Assembly (NCBI RefSeq): GCF_030268685.1
Contig: NZ_BSRQ01000001.1
Span: 62,001-126,000 of the forward strand
DNA length: 64,000 nucleotides
DNA from: Microtetraspora sp. NBRC 13810
Lineage (GTDB): Bacteria; Actinomycetota; Actinomycetes; Streptosporangiales; Streptosporangiaceae
Direction: 5' to 3'
How positions within the stretch are numbered: the first letter of the stretch is position 1; every line of letters starts with the position of its first letter. The notes under the pieces were generated by a model. It was given only the letters and a program-made list of their open reading frames with translations. It had not been told where the DNA came from and did no database searches. The position numbers and the translations under genes were made by a program. This document shows positions 36,253-43,978 of this stretch, piece by piece.

Positions 36253-36270
36253 ATGAATAACCCCATTCAA
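36253..36270 (-). promoter_or_regulatory. RpiR-type operator upstream of the regulator
   Basis: Read on the minus strand this is TTGAATGGGGTTATTCA, 228 bp upstream of the RpiR start. It differs at only two central bases from the element at the hut promoter (32403-32420), and both have the same orientation relative to the gene. Confidence 0.55.
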
Positions 36271-36364
36271 GTCTGATCCCCCTCCCTTCCCCGGTCAACA
36301 CCTCCCCCACCACGGCAGCCACCGGCCGGTTGTGGCGGTCGTTGTGGCGGTGGTCGTCGCTGTG

Positions 36365-36782
36365 GTCGTCGCGGTATGTGGCTGGTCGCCGTTGCCGGGC
36401 GCCGGGCCGCGCCGTACACCTCCTCGCCGCCGCGGCGCCTTGGTTTCCCGGAGTAGGTTCCAGCCTCCTATGAACGGCCGGAGGGGAAGGAACTCCCCCA
36501 GAAGATCCATGTGGGGAGGAACTCCTCGAAGCAGCACATAGAGAGGAACTCGCCACAGCAGCCCGTAGGGAGAAACTCCTTAGAACGGTCCGCACGAAGA
36601 AACCTGTCGGAACGGCCAGCCCATACAAAGGACCTGTCGGAACGGCCCGTCCAAACCGCAACCACTCACCCGCACAACCGGGAGACCCCGGAGGCACACC
36701 AAGGCGCCGCGTCGGAGAGGAGAGGTACGGCGCGGCCCGGCGCCCCAGAAACAGCGCCCAGCCACCACGACGACCGTGGCAT
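36365..36782. repeat. Inverted repeat pair around GGGCGCCGGGCCGCGCCGTAC
   Basis: Plus-strand bases 36365-36460 match the reverse complement of about 36681-36782. The core GGCGCCGGGCCGCGCCGTAC is identical and GCGGCGCCTTGGT follows in both, with scattered mismatches. A third, more diverged copy on the minus strand lies at about 36862-36955, interrupted by a 20 bp tandem array. Confidence 0.7.
36487..36660. repeat. Tandem 27- and 30-bp degenerate repeats
   Basis: AGGAACTC-type units recur at about 36488, 36517, 36544 and 36571, roughly 27 bp apart. ACCTGTCGGAACGGCC recurs exactly at 36602 and 36632, 30 bp apart. Confidence 0.75.
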
Positions 36783-36986
36783 GGCCCTTTGAAGGGTCCC
36801 TCTGACATGAGAACAGTTGATCTACGGCCCACCCCGAACGACAGGGTAGACCGCCACGGAGGCCGATCAAGGTGCGGCGGCTGAGAGGGAGGTGCGGTGG
36901 CGAAGAAGGAGGCGCGGTGGTGAAGAGGGAGATGTGGTGCGGCCCGGCGCCCAGCAAGCCGTCCTATCGCGAGAGCGCATGGCAAC

Positions 36987-37097
36987 CCGTCCCACCGTGA
37001 AGCACCCAGCGAGCCGTCCCACGGCGAAGGCGGTCGGCGGGCCGTCCCAGCGTGAAGGCGGTCCGGCGGGCCGTCCCACCGTGAGGCGGGCCGTACC
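36987..37097. repeat. Tandem CCGTCCCACCGTGAAGGCGG repeats
   Basis: Four to five degenerate units of 20-29 bp starting CCGTCCC (36987, 37014, 37042, 37071) and CCGTACC (37091). Units 2 to 4 share GAAGGCGGTC and GGCGGG. Confidence 0.8.
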
Positions 37098-37329
37098 GGG
37101 GCGCGGACGGTGGAGAGGAAGGGGGCGGGTTGGGGGCATCTCCGATGGGGCTCACCGGAGACGCCCCTCATAGTCGTGATCCCGGGCGCACGCCCCGGGA
37201 ACCGACCCCCCTTTTGTTTGCGAAGGAGAGGCTTCGCAGTACGCGGGGTTCCCGGTTTACCGCAGTGCCAACCACCCTTACCGGCCTGCGCCCGTCATCC
37301 TTTATGCCGATCGCACCCCCTACTTAGTA

Positions 37330-39153
37330 ATGATTTTTGCGAGCGAAGGAACACGTCCGGGTTTCTTGGCCGTTTGCCGGTTCGTGGATGACGAGACCTC
37401 TCCCCCGAAGCCGCGAAAAGGTTCCTGGCGGTTGTTGCTCGTGCACATCAGGCCGCAGAAGTGGAAACTCGTGGGCGGCGGGGTGCTCGGATTCGCCGGG
37501 GGCCTGGCGGGGCTGGCCGAGCCGCTGGTGGCGAGGTCGGTCATCGACGCCTTCGGATCGGGCGCCTCGCTGACCGGGCCGATCGTGACGCTGGCGGTGC
37601 TGGTGCTGCTGGGGGCGACGATCTCGGCGGCGGGGAGCTACGTGCTGGAGCGCACGGCGGAGACCATCGTGCTGAGCGCGCGGCTGAGCCTGGTCGGGCG
37701 GATGCTGCGGCTGCGGGTGCCGGATGTCGACCGGCTCAAACCGGGCGACCTCATCTCCCGGGTGACCGCGGACACGACGCTGCTGCGCGCGGTGTGCACC
37801 AGCGGCCTGGCCAACGCCGTCTCGGCGGTGTTCATCCTGATCGGCTGTGTCGTGCTGATGGGGGTCATGGACGCGGTGCTGCTCGCGGTGACGGTGGGGG
37901 TGCTCGCCGTGGTGGGGGCGCTGCTGCTCTTCGTCATGCCGCGCATCGGCCGGGCCACCACCCAGGCGCAGGAGGCGCTGGGCGAGATGGGCGCGGCGCT
38001 GGACCGTTCGCTGCAGGCGTTCCGCACGGTGAAGGCGTCGGGCGCGGAGCAGCGGGAGACCGACGCGGTGCGCGGCGCCGCCCACCGCGCGTGGCGGCGC
38101 GGGGTGACCGTGGCGGCCTGGGGTTCGATCGCGGGGACGGCCACCTGGGTGGGCGTGCAGCTCTCCTTCCTCGCCGTACTCGGGGTAGGCGGCGTGCGGG
38201 TGGCGGACGGGACGCTGGAGATCTCGTCGCTGATCGCGTTCCTGCTCTACCTCTTCTACCTGACCGGCCCGATCGCGACGCTGGTCGAGGGCGCCACCCA
38301 GCTCCAGACCGGCCTGGCCGCGGTGACCCGGCTGCGCGAGATCGAGGATCTCGACGCCGAGCAGGTGGCCGGGGAGCCGGTGCGGGGCGACGCGACGCCG
38401 GCCGGGATCGTGCTGGACGACATCCGGTTCGACTACGGCGGCGGGCGTGTCCCGGCGCTGGACGGCGTGTCCTTCGAGGTGCCCGCGGGCGGCATGACGG
38501 CGCTGGTCGGCCCTTCCGGCGCGGGCAAGTCCACGGTCTTCGCCCTGCTCGAACGGTTCTACGAGCCCGCCTCGGGGTCGATCAGGCTGGACGGCAGGGA
38601 GCTGTCGGAGCTGACCCTGCCGGAGTTGCGCGGCGCGTTCGGCTACGTCGAGCAGGACGCCCCGGTGCTCGCGGGCAGCCTGCGGGAGAACCTCACCTTC
38701 GGCGCGCCCGGCGCCACCGACGACGAGATCGCCGACGTGCTGGCCCGTACCCGGCTCGCCGATCTGGTGGAGCGGCTGCCGGAGGGCCTGGAGACGCCGG
38801 TGGGCCACCGGGGCCAGATGCTCTCCGGCGGCGAGCGGCAGCGGGTCGCGATCGCCAGGGCGCTGCTGCGCCGTCCCCGGCTGCTGCTGCTCGACGAGGC
38901 GACCTCCCAGCTCGACGCGGTGAACGAGCTGCGCCTGCGCGACGTGATCAACGAGGTGGCCGGGACCACGACCGTGCTGGTGATCGCCCACCGGCTGTCC
39001 ACGGTGACCAGCGCCGAGCGGATCGTCGTCCTGGAGGCGGGCCGGGTGCGCGCCGTCGGCACCCACGCCGACCTGGTGCTGAACGACGACCTCTACCGTG
39101 AGCTGGCCACCACCCAGCTCGTCGCGGGCGGGAAGGCACTCGCGCCCCGGTAA
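37330..39153 (+). CDS. ABC transporter, fused permease/ATPase exporter
   Basis: Half-transporter of 607 aa (ABCB type). Six membrane segments lie in residues about 45-330. The ATPase has Walker A GPSGAGKST, Q-loop YVEQDAPVLAGSL, signature LSGGERQR, Walker B RLLLLDEATSQLD and H-loop VIAHRLSTV. It should work as a homodimer exporting a lipid, peptide or drug. The ATG at 37330 has no Shine-Dalgarno site; a GTG at 37384 is an alternative. It stands alone to the right of the repeat region. Confidence 0.92.
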   Translation: MIFASEGTRPGFLAVCRFVDDETSPPKPRKGSWRLLLVHIRPQKWKLVGGGVLGFAGGLAGLAEPLVARSVIDAFGSGASLTGPIVTLAVLVLLGATISAAGSYVLERTAETIVLSARLSLVGRMLRLRVPDVDRLKPGDLISRVTADTTLLRAVCTSGLANAVSAVFILIGCVVLMGVMDAVLLAVTVGVLAVVGALLLFVMPRIGRATTQAQEALGEMGAALDRSLQAFRTVKASGAEQRETDAVRGAAHRAWRRGVTVAAWGSIAGTATWVGVQLSFLAVLGVGGVRVADGTLEISSLIAFLLYLFYLTGPIATLVEGATQLQTGLAAVTRLREIEDLDAEQVAGEPVRGDATPAGIVLDDIRFDYGGGRVPALDGVSFEVPAGGMTALVGPSGAGKSTVFALLERFYEPASGSIRLDGRELSELTLPELRGAFGYVEQDAPVLAGSLRENLTFGAPGATDDEIADVLARTRLADLVERLPEGLETPVGHRGQMLSGGERQRVAIARALLRRPRLLLLDEATSQLDAVNELRLRDVINEVAGTTTVLVIAHRLSTVTSAERIVVLEAGRVRAVGTHADLVLNDDLYRELATTQLVAGGKALAPR

Positions 39154-39196
39154 GCGGTCAGGTAGGGGGTCAGGGGGGCGGTCAGGTGGGGGGTCA
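39153..39196. repeat. Short direct repeats at a convergent gene junction
   Basis: GCGGTCAGGTAGGGGGTCAG and GCGGTCAGGTGGGGGGTCAG are adjacent, nearly identical 20 bp units in the 40 bp between the convergent exporter and nucleotidyltransferase genes. No terminator stem was found here. Confidence 0.7.
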
Positions 39197-39898
39197 GTCC
39201 ACTTCGGGGAGGTCGAAGTCCTCGCCGTCGAGGTCGCCGTCGTCGCTGCGCCGCAGTTTGATGTCCTCGGCCCAGGCGTGGGCGAACCCGCGGATCCGCC
39301 GGACGCCCTCGTCGTCCAGCCCGTAGGCGGCGAACGCCTCGTCGGCGAGGAGGTCGACGGTCTCCAGCCGGTCCACGAGATCCTGGAGCCGGAAGTCCTC
39401 CTCGTGCAGGGCTCCCAGGCGCTCCAGGTCGCGGTGGCCGTACAGGTCGGAGACGGCGGCGACGTCGATGAAGTCGCGCGGCATGCCCCTGCCGTGCAGG
39501 GCGCGGACCTTCATCCCCACGGCGTCGTCGAGGCCGATCACCGGGCACAGCTCCATCAGCATGGGCTGGTCCTGGAGCGCCTCCCTGAGCAGGTCGATCT
39601 CGCACGCCTGGCCGGTGACCTCGTCGGTGACGACGAGGCGCCCCTGCCGCGGGGTGGTCTCCAGCAGCGCGACCGTGAAGCCGAGGCGGCGGAACTCCGC
39701 CGCGACGTCCGAGGCGACCTCGGGCAGCGGTGTCTCGGCGGCGGTGGCGAAGTCGAGGTCCTGGCTGGGCCGGTCGGTGATGCCGTGCGCCCGCATGGCG
39801 TAGCCGCCGGCGAGCCACAGGCCGTGCCGCTCGCAGACGGTACGGCCGGCCGCAAGGAGGCGGAGGTGGAAGGGCGGCAGCTCCAGCCGGGACGACAC
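39194..39898 (-). CDS. AbiEii/AbiGii-like nucleotidyltransferase
   Basis: DNA polymerase beta-fold nucleotidyltransferase of 234 aa. The signature LAGGYAMRAHGITDRPSQDLDFA carries the GG, Arg-Ser and DLD metal motif, and CEIDLL supplies the third acid. AbiEii toxins act on tRNA 3' ends or other RNA in type IV toxin-antitoxin systems, but many homologues have no shown toxicity. The GTG at 39896-39898 lies 2 bp after the upstream small gene. The acidic tail (DDGDLDGEDFDLPEVD) is unusual. Confidence 0.8.
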   Translation of the reverse strand: MSSRLELPPFHLRLLAAGRTVCERHGLWLAGGYAMRAHGITDRPSQDLDFATAAETPLPEVASDVAAEFRRLGFTVALLETTPRQGRLVVTDEVTGQACEIDLLREALQDQPMLMELCPVIGLDDAVGMKVRALHGRGMPRDFIDVAAVSDLYGHRDLERLGALHEEDFRLQDLVDRLETVDLLADEAFAAYGLDDEGVRRIRGFAHAWAEDIKLRRSDDGDLDGEDFDLPEVD

Positions 39899-39900
39899 GG

Positions 39901-40239
39901 TCAGCCCGCCTCCCCGGCGAGCACGGTGAAGCGGACCTCCCACGCCTCGCGCAGCCGCCGCGCCACCAGCCGGCGCAGCCTGGGCCAGTCGGCGAGCACG
40001 TGGTCGGCGCAGACGTAGGTCTCGACATCCTGCCGGCGACCTTCGGTGAGCACCACGTGGTACATGGACAGGCGCAGCCGGGGGTCGTCGAGGTCGAAGA
40101 CGCGCAGGCCGGACCAGGCCAGGCGCAGCGGCAGCTCGACGGTCCCGGTCGCGGGGCCGCGCAGGTCGGCCAGCGAGTCGGGGACCTTCTCGGCCACCGC
40201 GTCCCAGCGGGACGGCAGCGGTCGCACGGCGGCGGTCAC
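39901..40239 (-). CDS. Small uncharacterised protein paired with the nucleotidyltransferase
   Basis: 112 aa, no recognised domain. It contains WSGLRVFDLDDPRLRLSMYHVVLTEGRRQDVETYVCADHV and LRRLVARRLREAWE, the latter amphipathic. There is no membrane segment or evident DNA-binding helix-turn-helix. GTG at 40237-40239 behind GGTGGGG. Two bp upstream of the AbiEii-like gene, so co-translated. By position it could be an antitoxin, although it does not resemble AbiEi. Confidence 0.65.
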   Translation of the reverse strand: MTAAVRPLPSRWDAVAEKVPDSLADLRGPATGTVELPLRLAWSGLRVFDLDDPRLRLSMYHVVLTEGRRQDVETYVCADHVLADWPRLRRLVARRLREAWEVRFTVLAGEAG

Positions 40240-40264
40240 CCCACCAGTATCGCCCGGCCGGGCT

Positions 40265-40332
40265 GTTGACGCGGCTCCCCCGGGGGCCTTACGTTTGCCA
40301 TATTCGGGAAAGCGCTTTCCAAAGGGGTGGGG
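40265..40332 (+). promoter_or_regulatory. Promoter and LacI operator of the sugar operon
   Basis: GGAAAGCGCTTTCC (40307-40320) is a perfect 14 bp palindrome of the LacI class. TTGACG at 40265-40270 may be the -35 box, with the -10 near TACGTT or CATATT. The operator would then overlap the transcription start and block it when bound. Confidence 0.65.
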
Positions 40333-41478
40333 ATGACGACGAAGACCCTGGGTGTCGTGATGAACGGCGTCACCGGGCGGATGGGATACCGGCAGCATCT
40401 CCTGCGGTCGGTCCTGGCCATCAACGAGCAGGGCGGGGTGTCCCTGGCCGGCGGCGACCGGGTGCTGCTCGACCCGGTGCTGGTCGGCCGGAGCGAGGCC
40501 AAGCTCGCCGACCTCGCCGCCAGGCACGGCATCGCGAAGTGGACCACCGACCTCGACGCCGCGCTCGCCGACCCGGCGGCCTCCGTCTACTTCGACTCCC
40601 AGGTCACCTCCGCCCGGGTGCCCGCCGTGCTCAAGGCCCTGGAGGCGGGCAGGCACGTCTACGTGGAGAAGCCCACGGCCGAGACGCTGGAGGACGCCGA
40701 GGCGCTGGCCGCCCGCGCGGCCGCGTCGGGCCTCAAGCACGGCGTCGTGCAGGACAAGCTCTTCCTCCCCGGCCTGCGCAAGCTGAAGCGGCTCATCGAC
40801 GGCGGCTTCTTCGGCCGGATCCTGTCGGTGCGCGGCGAGTTCGGCTACTGGGTGTTCGAGGGCGACTGGCAGCCGGCCCAGCGGCCGTCGTGGAACTACC
40901 GCAGCGAGGACGGCGGCGGCATCGTGCTGGACATGTTCCCGCACTGGGCCTACGTCCTGGAGAACCTCTTCGGCCGGGTCGAGTCGGTGATCGCCAAGGC
41001 CGTCACCCACGTCCCGGTGCGCTGGGACGAGAACGGCCGGGAGTACAAGGCCACCGCCGACGACGCCGCGTACGGCATCTTCGAGCTGGAGGGCGGGATC
41101 ATCGCGCAGATCAACTCCTCCTGGGACGTCCGGGTGAACCGCGACGAGCTCGTGGAGTTCCAGGTGGACGGCACCGAGGGCAGCGCGGTCGCCGGGCTGC
41201 GCCGATGCCGGGTCCAGCACCGCTCGGCCACCCCCAAGCCGGTCTGGAACCCCGACCTGCCCGCCACGCACAGCTTCCGCGAGCAGTGGCAGGAGGTGCC
41301 CGACAACGAGGAGTTCGACAACGGGTTCAAGGTGCAGTGGGAGATGTTCGTCCGGCACGTGATGGAGGACGCGCCGTTCCCCTACGACCTGGCCTCGGGC
41401 GCACGCGGGGTGCAGCTCGCCCAGCTCGGCCTGCTCTCCTCCGCGCAGGGCCGCCGGATCGAGGTGCCGCGGCCGTGA
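40333..41478 (+). CDS. Gfo/Idh/MocA family oxidoreductase
   Basis: NAD(P)-dependent oxidoreductase of 381 aa, sugar or inositol dehydrogenase type. The Rossmann start is LGVVMNGVTGRMGYRQHL and the EKP motif is in VYVEKPTAETLEDAEAL, where Lys is catalytic. VQDKLFLPGLRKLKRL and GGGIVLDMFPHW carry the later catalytic residues. ATG at 40333 (a GTG two codons earlier is possible). First gene of a three-gene operon behind the LacI operator. Substrate unknown; a keto-sugar intermediate is likely. Confidence 0.9.
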   Translation: MTTKTLGVVMNGVTGRMGYRQHLLRSVLAINEQGGVSLAGGDRVLLDPVLVGRSEAKLADLAARHGIAKWTTDLDAALADPAASVYFDSQVTSARVPAVLKALEAGRHVYVEKPTAETLEDAEALAARAAASGLKHGVVQDKLFLPGLRKLKRLIDGGFFGRILSVRGEFGYWVFEGDWQPAQRPSWNYRSEDGGGIVLDMFPHWAYVLENLFGRVESVIAKAVTHVPVRWDENGREYKATADDAAYGIFELEGGIIAQINSSWDVRVNRDELVEFQVDGTEGSAVAGLRRCRVQHRSATPKPVWNPDLPATHSFREQWQEVPDNEEFDNGFKVQWEMFVRHVMEDAPFPYDLASGARGVQLAQLGLLSSAQGRRIEVPRP

Positions 41479-42629
41479 CGACGATCCTGCTGCCCACGGC
41501 CGGCGGCCGGCTGGAGCCGTACGCCCTCCGCGAGCCGGTGTCCTGGCGCAGGCCGGACGGCGCGGCCGCGAGCCGGATCGCCTACGCCGCCGCGCACGTG
41601 GTCGCCGACCCGTTCGGCGACAACACGCCGGGCCGCCCGGCCGCCGTCGACTGGGACGCCACCCTGCGGTTCCGCCGCCACCTGTGGTCGCACGGCCTGC
41701 GGGTGGCGGACGCGATGGACACCGCGCAGCGCAACATGGGGCTGGACTGGGCGGCGACCGCCGAGCTGATCCGGCGCAGCGCGGCGGAGGCCAAGGACTT
41801 CGGCGACCCGGCCGAGCTGCTCGCCTGCGGCGCGGGCACCGACCAGGCCCCGGGCGCCGGCACCCTGGACGAGGTGGCCGCCGCCTACGAGGAGCAGTTC
41901 GCGGTGGTGGAGGAGACGGGCGCGCGGGTCATCATGATGGCCAGCCGCGCCCTGGCCTCCCTCGCCCGCGGCCCGGAGGACTACCACCGGGTGTACGGCA
42001 GGCTGCTCGGCCAGACCCGGCGGCCGGTGATCCTGCACTGGCTCGGCGAGATGTTCGATCCCCAGCTGGCCGGCTACTGGGGTTCCGCGGACGTCGAGGA
42101 GGCCACCGAGTCCTTCCTCGCCCTCATCCGCGACCATCCGGGCAAGGTGGACGGGGTGAAGGTGTCGCTGCTCGACGCCGGGCACGAGGTCCGGCTGCGG
42201 GCCGCGCTGCCCGGCGGCGTCAAGCTCTACACCGGCGACGACTTCAACTATCCGGAGCTGATCAGGAGCGGCAGCCACGCGCTGCTCGGCATCTTCGACG
42301 CGATCGCCCCGGCCGCCGCCACCGCGCTGGCCGCGCTGGACGACGGGGACCTCGCCGCCTACGACGCGGTGCTGGCCCCGACGGTGCCGTTGTCCCGGCA
42401 CCTCTTCCAGACCCCGACCTACCACTACAAGACGGGCATCGTCTTCCTCGCCTGGCTCGCCGGCCACCAGGACGCCTTCGTCATGGTGAACGCGGCCCAG
42501 AGCGCCCGGTCGATCCCGCACCTGGCCAAGGCGTTCCGGCTCGCCGACCGGGCCGGGCTGCTCCCCGACCCGGATCTCGCGGTCGCGCGGATGCGGGCGC
42601 TGCTCGCCACGGCGGGGGTGGACCGGTGA
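41475..42629 (+). CDS. DUF993 protein, dihydrodipicolinate synthase-like
   Basis: DUF993 protein of 384 aa, a distant relative of the DapA/NAL aldolase TIM barrel. Conserved stretches include HLWSHGLRVADAMDTAQRNMGLDW, VILHWLGEMFDPQLAGYWG, DGVKVSLLDAGHEV with a candidate Schiff-base Lys, and LYTGDDFNYPELI. The GTG at 41475 overlaps the previous stop as GTGA. In the operon it would cleave or dehydrate the oxidised sugar; this is inference from fold and context. Confidence 0.85.
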   Translation: MTTILLPTAGGRLEPYALREPVSWRRPDGAAASRIAYAAAHVVADPFGDNTPGRPAAVDWDATLRFRRHLWSHGLRVADAMDTAQRNMGLDWAATAELIRRSAAEAKDFGDPAELLACGAGTDQAPGAGTLDEVAAAYEEQFAVVEETGARVIMMASRALASLARGPEDYHRVYGRLLGQTRRPVILHWLGEMFDPQLAGYWGSADVEEATESFLALIRDHPGKVDGVKVSLLDAGHEVRLRAALPGGVKLYTGDDFNYPELIRSGSHALLGIFDAIAPAAATALAALDDGDLAAYDAVLAPTVPLSRHLFQTPTYHYKTGIVFLAWLAGHQDAFVMVNAAQSARSIPHLAKAFRLADRAGLLPDPDLAVARMRALLATAGVDR

Positions 42630-43456
42630 ACCGGCTCTCCCTCAACCAGTGGACCACCAGGAACTGGAGCCTGCCCGAGGCGATCGACGGCTGCGTGCGG
42701 CACGGGATCGAGGCCATCGGGATCTGGCGCGAGCCGCTGCACGAGTGCGGGCTCGACGCGGCGGTCAAGCTGGTCGCCGGCAGCGGCCTGCGGGTCTCCT
42801 CCCTGTGCCGGGGCGGCTTCCTGACCGGCGGCGAGCCGCTGGACGACAACCGGCGGGCCATCGACGAGGCCGCCGCACTCGGCGCGCCCTGCCTGGTCAT
42901 GGTGGTCGGCGGCCTGCCCGGGGTGCCGCCGGGCCTGCCGCCCTCCCCCGGCTTCTCCCGCTCCCTGCCCGGGGCCAGGGAGCGGGTGGCCGAGGCCCTC
43001 GCCGAGCTCGCCCCCTACGCGGGTGAGCGGGGCGTGCGGCTGGCGCTGGAGCCGCTGCACCCGATGTACTGCGCGGACCGGGCGGTGATCTCCACCCTGG
43101 GACAGGCGCTCGACCTGGCCCTGGCGCATCCGGCCGAGCAGGTCGGGGTGGTGGTGGACACCTTCCACGTGTGGTGGGACCCGCAGGTCTTCGAGCAGAT
43201 CGCGCGGGCGGGCGACCGCATCGCGTCCTACCAGGTGTGCGACTGGCTCCAGCCGCTGCCCGCCGAGGTGCTGCTCGGCCGCGGCATGATGGGCGACGGC
43301 GTGATCGACTTCCGCCCGCTGACCGAGGCCGTCGAGGCGGCGGGTTACACCGGGGACGTCGAGGTGGAGATCTTCAACGCCGAGGTCTGGGCCACCGATC
43401 CGGACGAGGTGCTCGCCACCATGAAGGCGCGTTATCGCTCGGAGGTGCTCGGTTAG
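42626..43456 (+). CDS. Sugar phosphate isomerase/epimerase (AP-endonuclease 2 fold)
   Basis: TIM-barrel isomerase of 276 aa, similar to IolE/IolI and hydroxypyruvate isomerases. Metal-ligand motifs are VRLALEPLHPMYCADRA, GVVVDTFHVWWDPQ, SYQVCDW and GDVEVEIFNAEVW. The GTG at 42626 is in a GTGA overlap with the DUF993 gene. Third gene of the operon. The set oxidoreductase, DUF993 and isomerase is a recurrent actinobacterial grouping, but its substrate is not known to me. Confidence 0.88.
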   Translation: MNRLSLNQWTTRNWSLPEAIDGCVRHGIEAIGIWREPLHECGLDAAVKLVAGSGLRVSSLCRGGFLTGGEPLDDNRRAIDEAAALGAPCLVMVVGGLPGVPPGLPPSPGFSRSLPGARERVAEALAELAPYAGERGVRLALEPLHPMYCADRAVISTLGQALDLALAHPAEQVGVVVDTFHVWWDPQVFEQIARAGDRIASYQVCDWLQPLPAEVLLGRGMMGDGVIDFRPLTEAVEAAGYTGDVEVEIFNAEVWATDPDEVLATMKARYRSEVLG

Positions 43457-43491
43457 CCTCTCTTGGACGGCGGCTTCCCCGGGGGGCGCGG

Positions 43492-43929
43492 CTACGGCTG
43501 GCCGTCCAGGGAGCGCACCAGGGTCTCCAGCTCGCGCATGAGCTGCTCGGTGCGGTCCGCGCCGAAGGTGGCGTGGATGGCCCGGTGGTGCTCGGCGATC
43601 CCGGCCTCCAGGCGGCCGAGCAGGTCGCTGCCCCGGGTGGCCAGGAAGACCGCCACCTTGCGGCGGTCGGCCGGGTCGTGCCCCCGGTAGACCAGGGCGC
43701 GGTCCACCAGCCGGTCCACCGCCTTGGTCAGCGTGGGGTGCGGCATCAGCGCCGCCTCGGCGAGGTCGCCCATGGAGTGCCCCCGGCCGTCGGCGAGCGC
43801 CTGGAGGATCCGCCACTGGTCGACGTTGACGTCCTCCGCGGCGAGCGCCGCCGAGAGCCCCCGGTTGACGCTGCGCTCCGCGCGGGTCAACAGATAAGCG
43901 AGAGAAGAGCCGAGACCCGTCGTCACCAC
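43492..43929 (-). CDS. MarR family transcriptional regulator
   Basis: MarR regulator of 145 aa. Helix-turn-helix and wing are in LADGRGHSMGDLAEAALMPHPTLTKAVDRL and RGHDPADRRKVAVFLATRG. It begins TTGLGSSLAYLLTRAERSV. Start at one of two adjacent GTG codons (43929 or 43926) behind GAAGGGAA. Divergent from the AmiC-like gene with 49 bp between them, so it probably controls the amide-use genes to its right. Confidence 0.88.
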   Translation of the reverse strand: MVTTGLGSSLAYLLTRAERSVNRGLSAALAAEDVNVDQWRILQALADGRGHSMGDLAEAALMPHPTLTKAVDRLVDRALVYRGHDPADRRKVAVFLATRGSDLLGRLEAGIAEHHRAIHATFGADRTEQLMRELETLVRSLDGQP

Positions 43930-43978
43930 CGCTGGGTTCCCTTCAGTCCGCGCGTGCTCAAGGAGGATACTCTTACAC

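Larger units (their letters stand above)
36026..37329. other. 1.3-kb gene-free, repeat-rich region
   Basis: No credible gene. A 372-codon minus-strand frame spans much of it but is Arg/Pro/Ser-rich, crosses all the repeat arrays and has no ribosome site. The region holds an RpiR-type operator (36254-36270), a 95 bp inverted repeat pair, and several 20-30 bp tandem arrays between 36480 and 37095. The last 200 bp, before the ABC exporter gene, is less GC-rich (GTTTGCGAAGGAG, TTACTTAGTAATG-like) and probably holds its promoter. Confidence 0.7.

Noticed and set aside
36987-37097. CRISPR array
   Set aside because: Units of 20-29 bp are directly adjacent and degenerate with no unique spacers, and no cas gene is present in the window.
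36053-37171. A 372-codon minus-strand reading frame across the repeat region
   Set aside because: It spans all the repeat arrays and the operator, is Arg/Pro/Ser-rich, has no ribosome site and resembles no family. Long open frames are common by chance at this GC content.
43457-43505. Bidirectional terminator between the isomerase and marR genes
   Set aside because: GGACGGC/GCCGTCC can pair, but the loop is about 25 bases and one arm is inside the marR coding end, so support is too weak.
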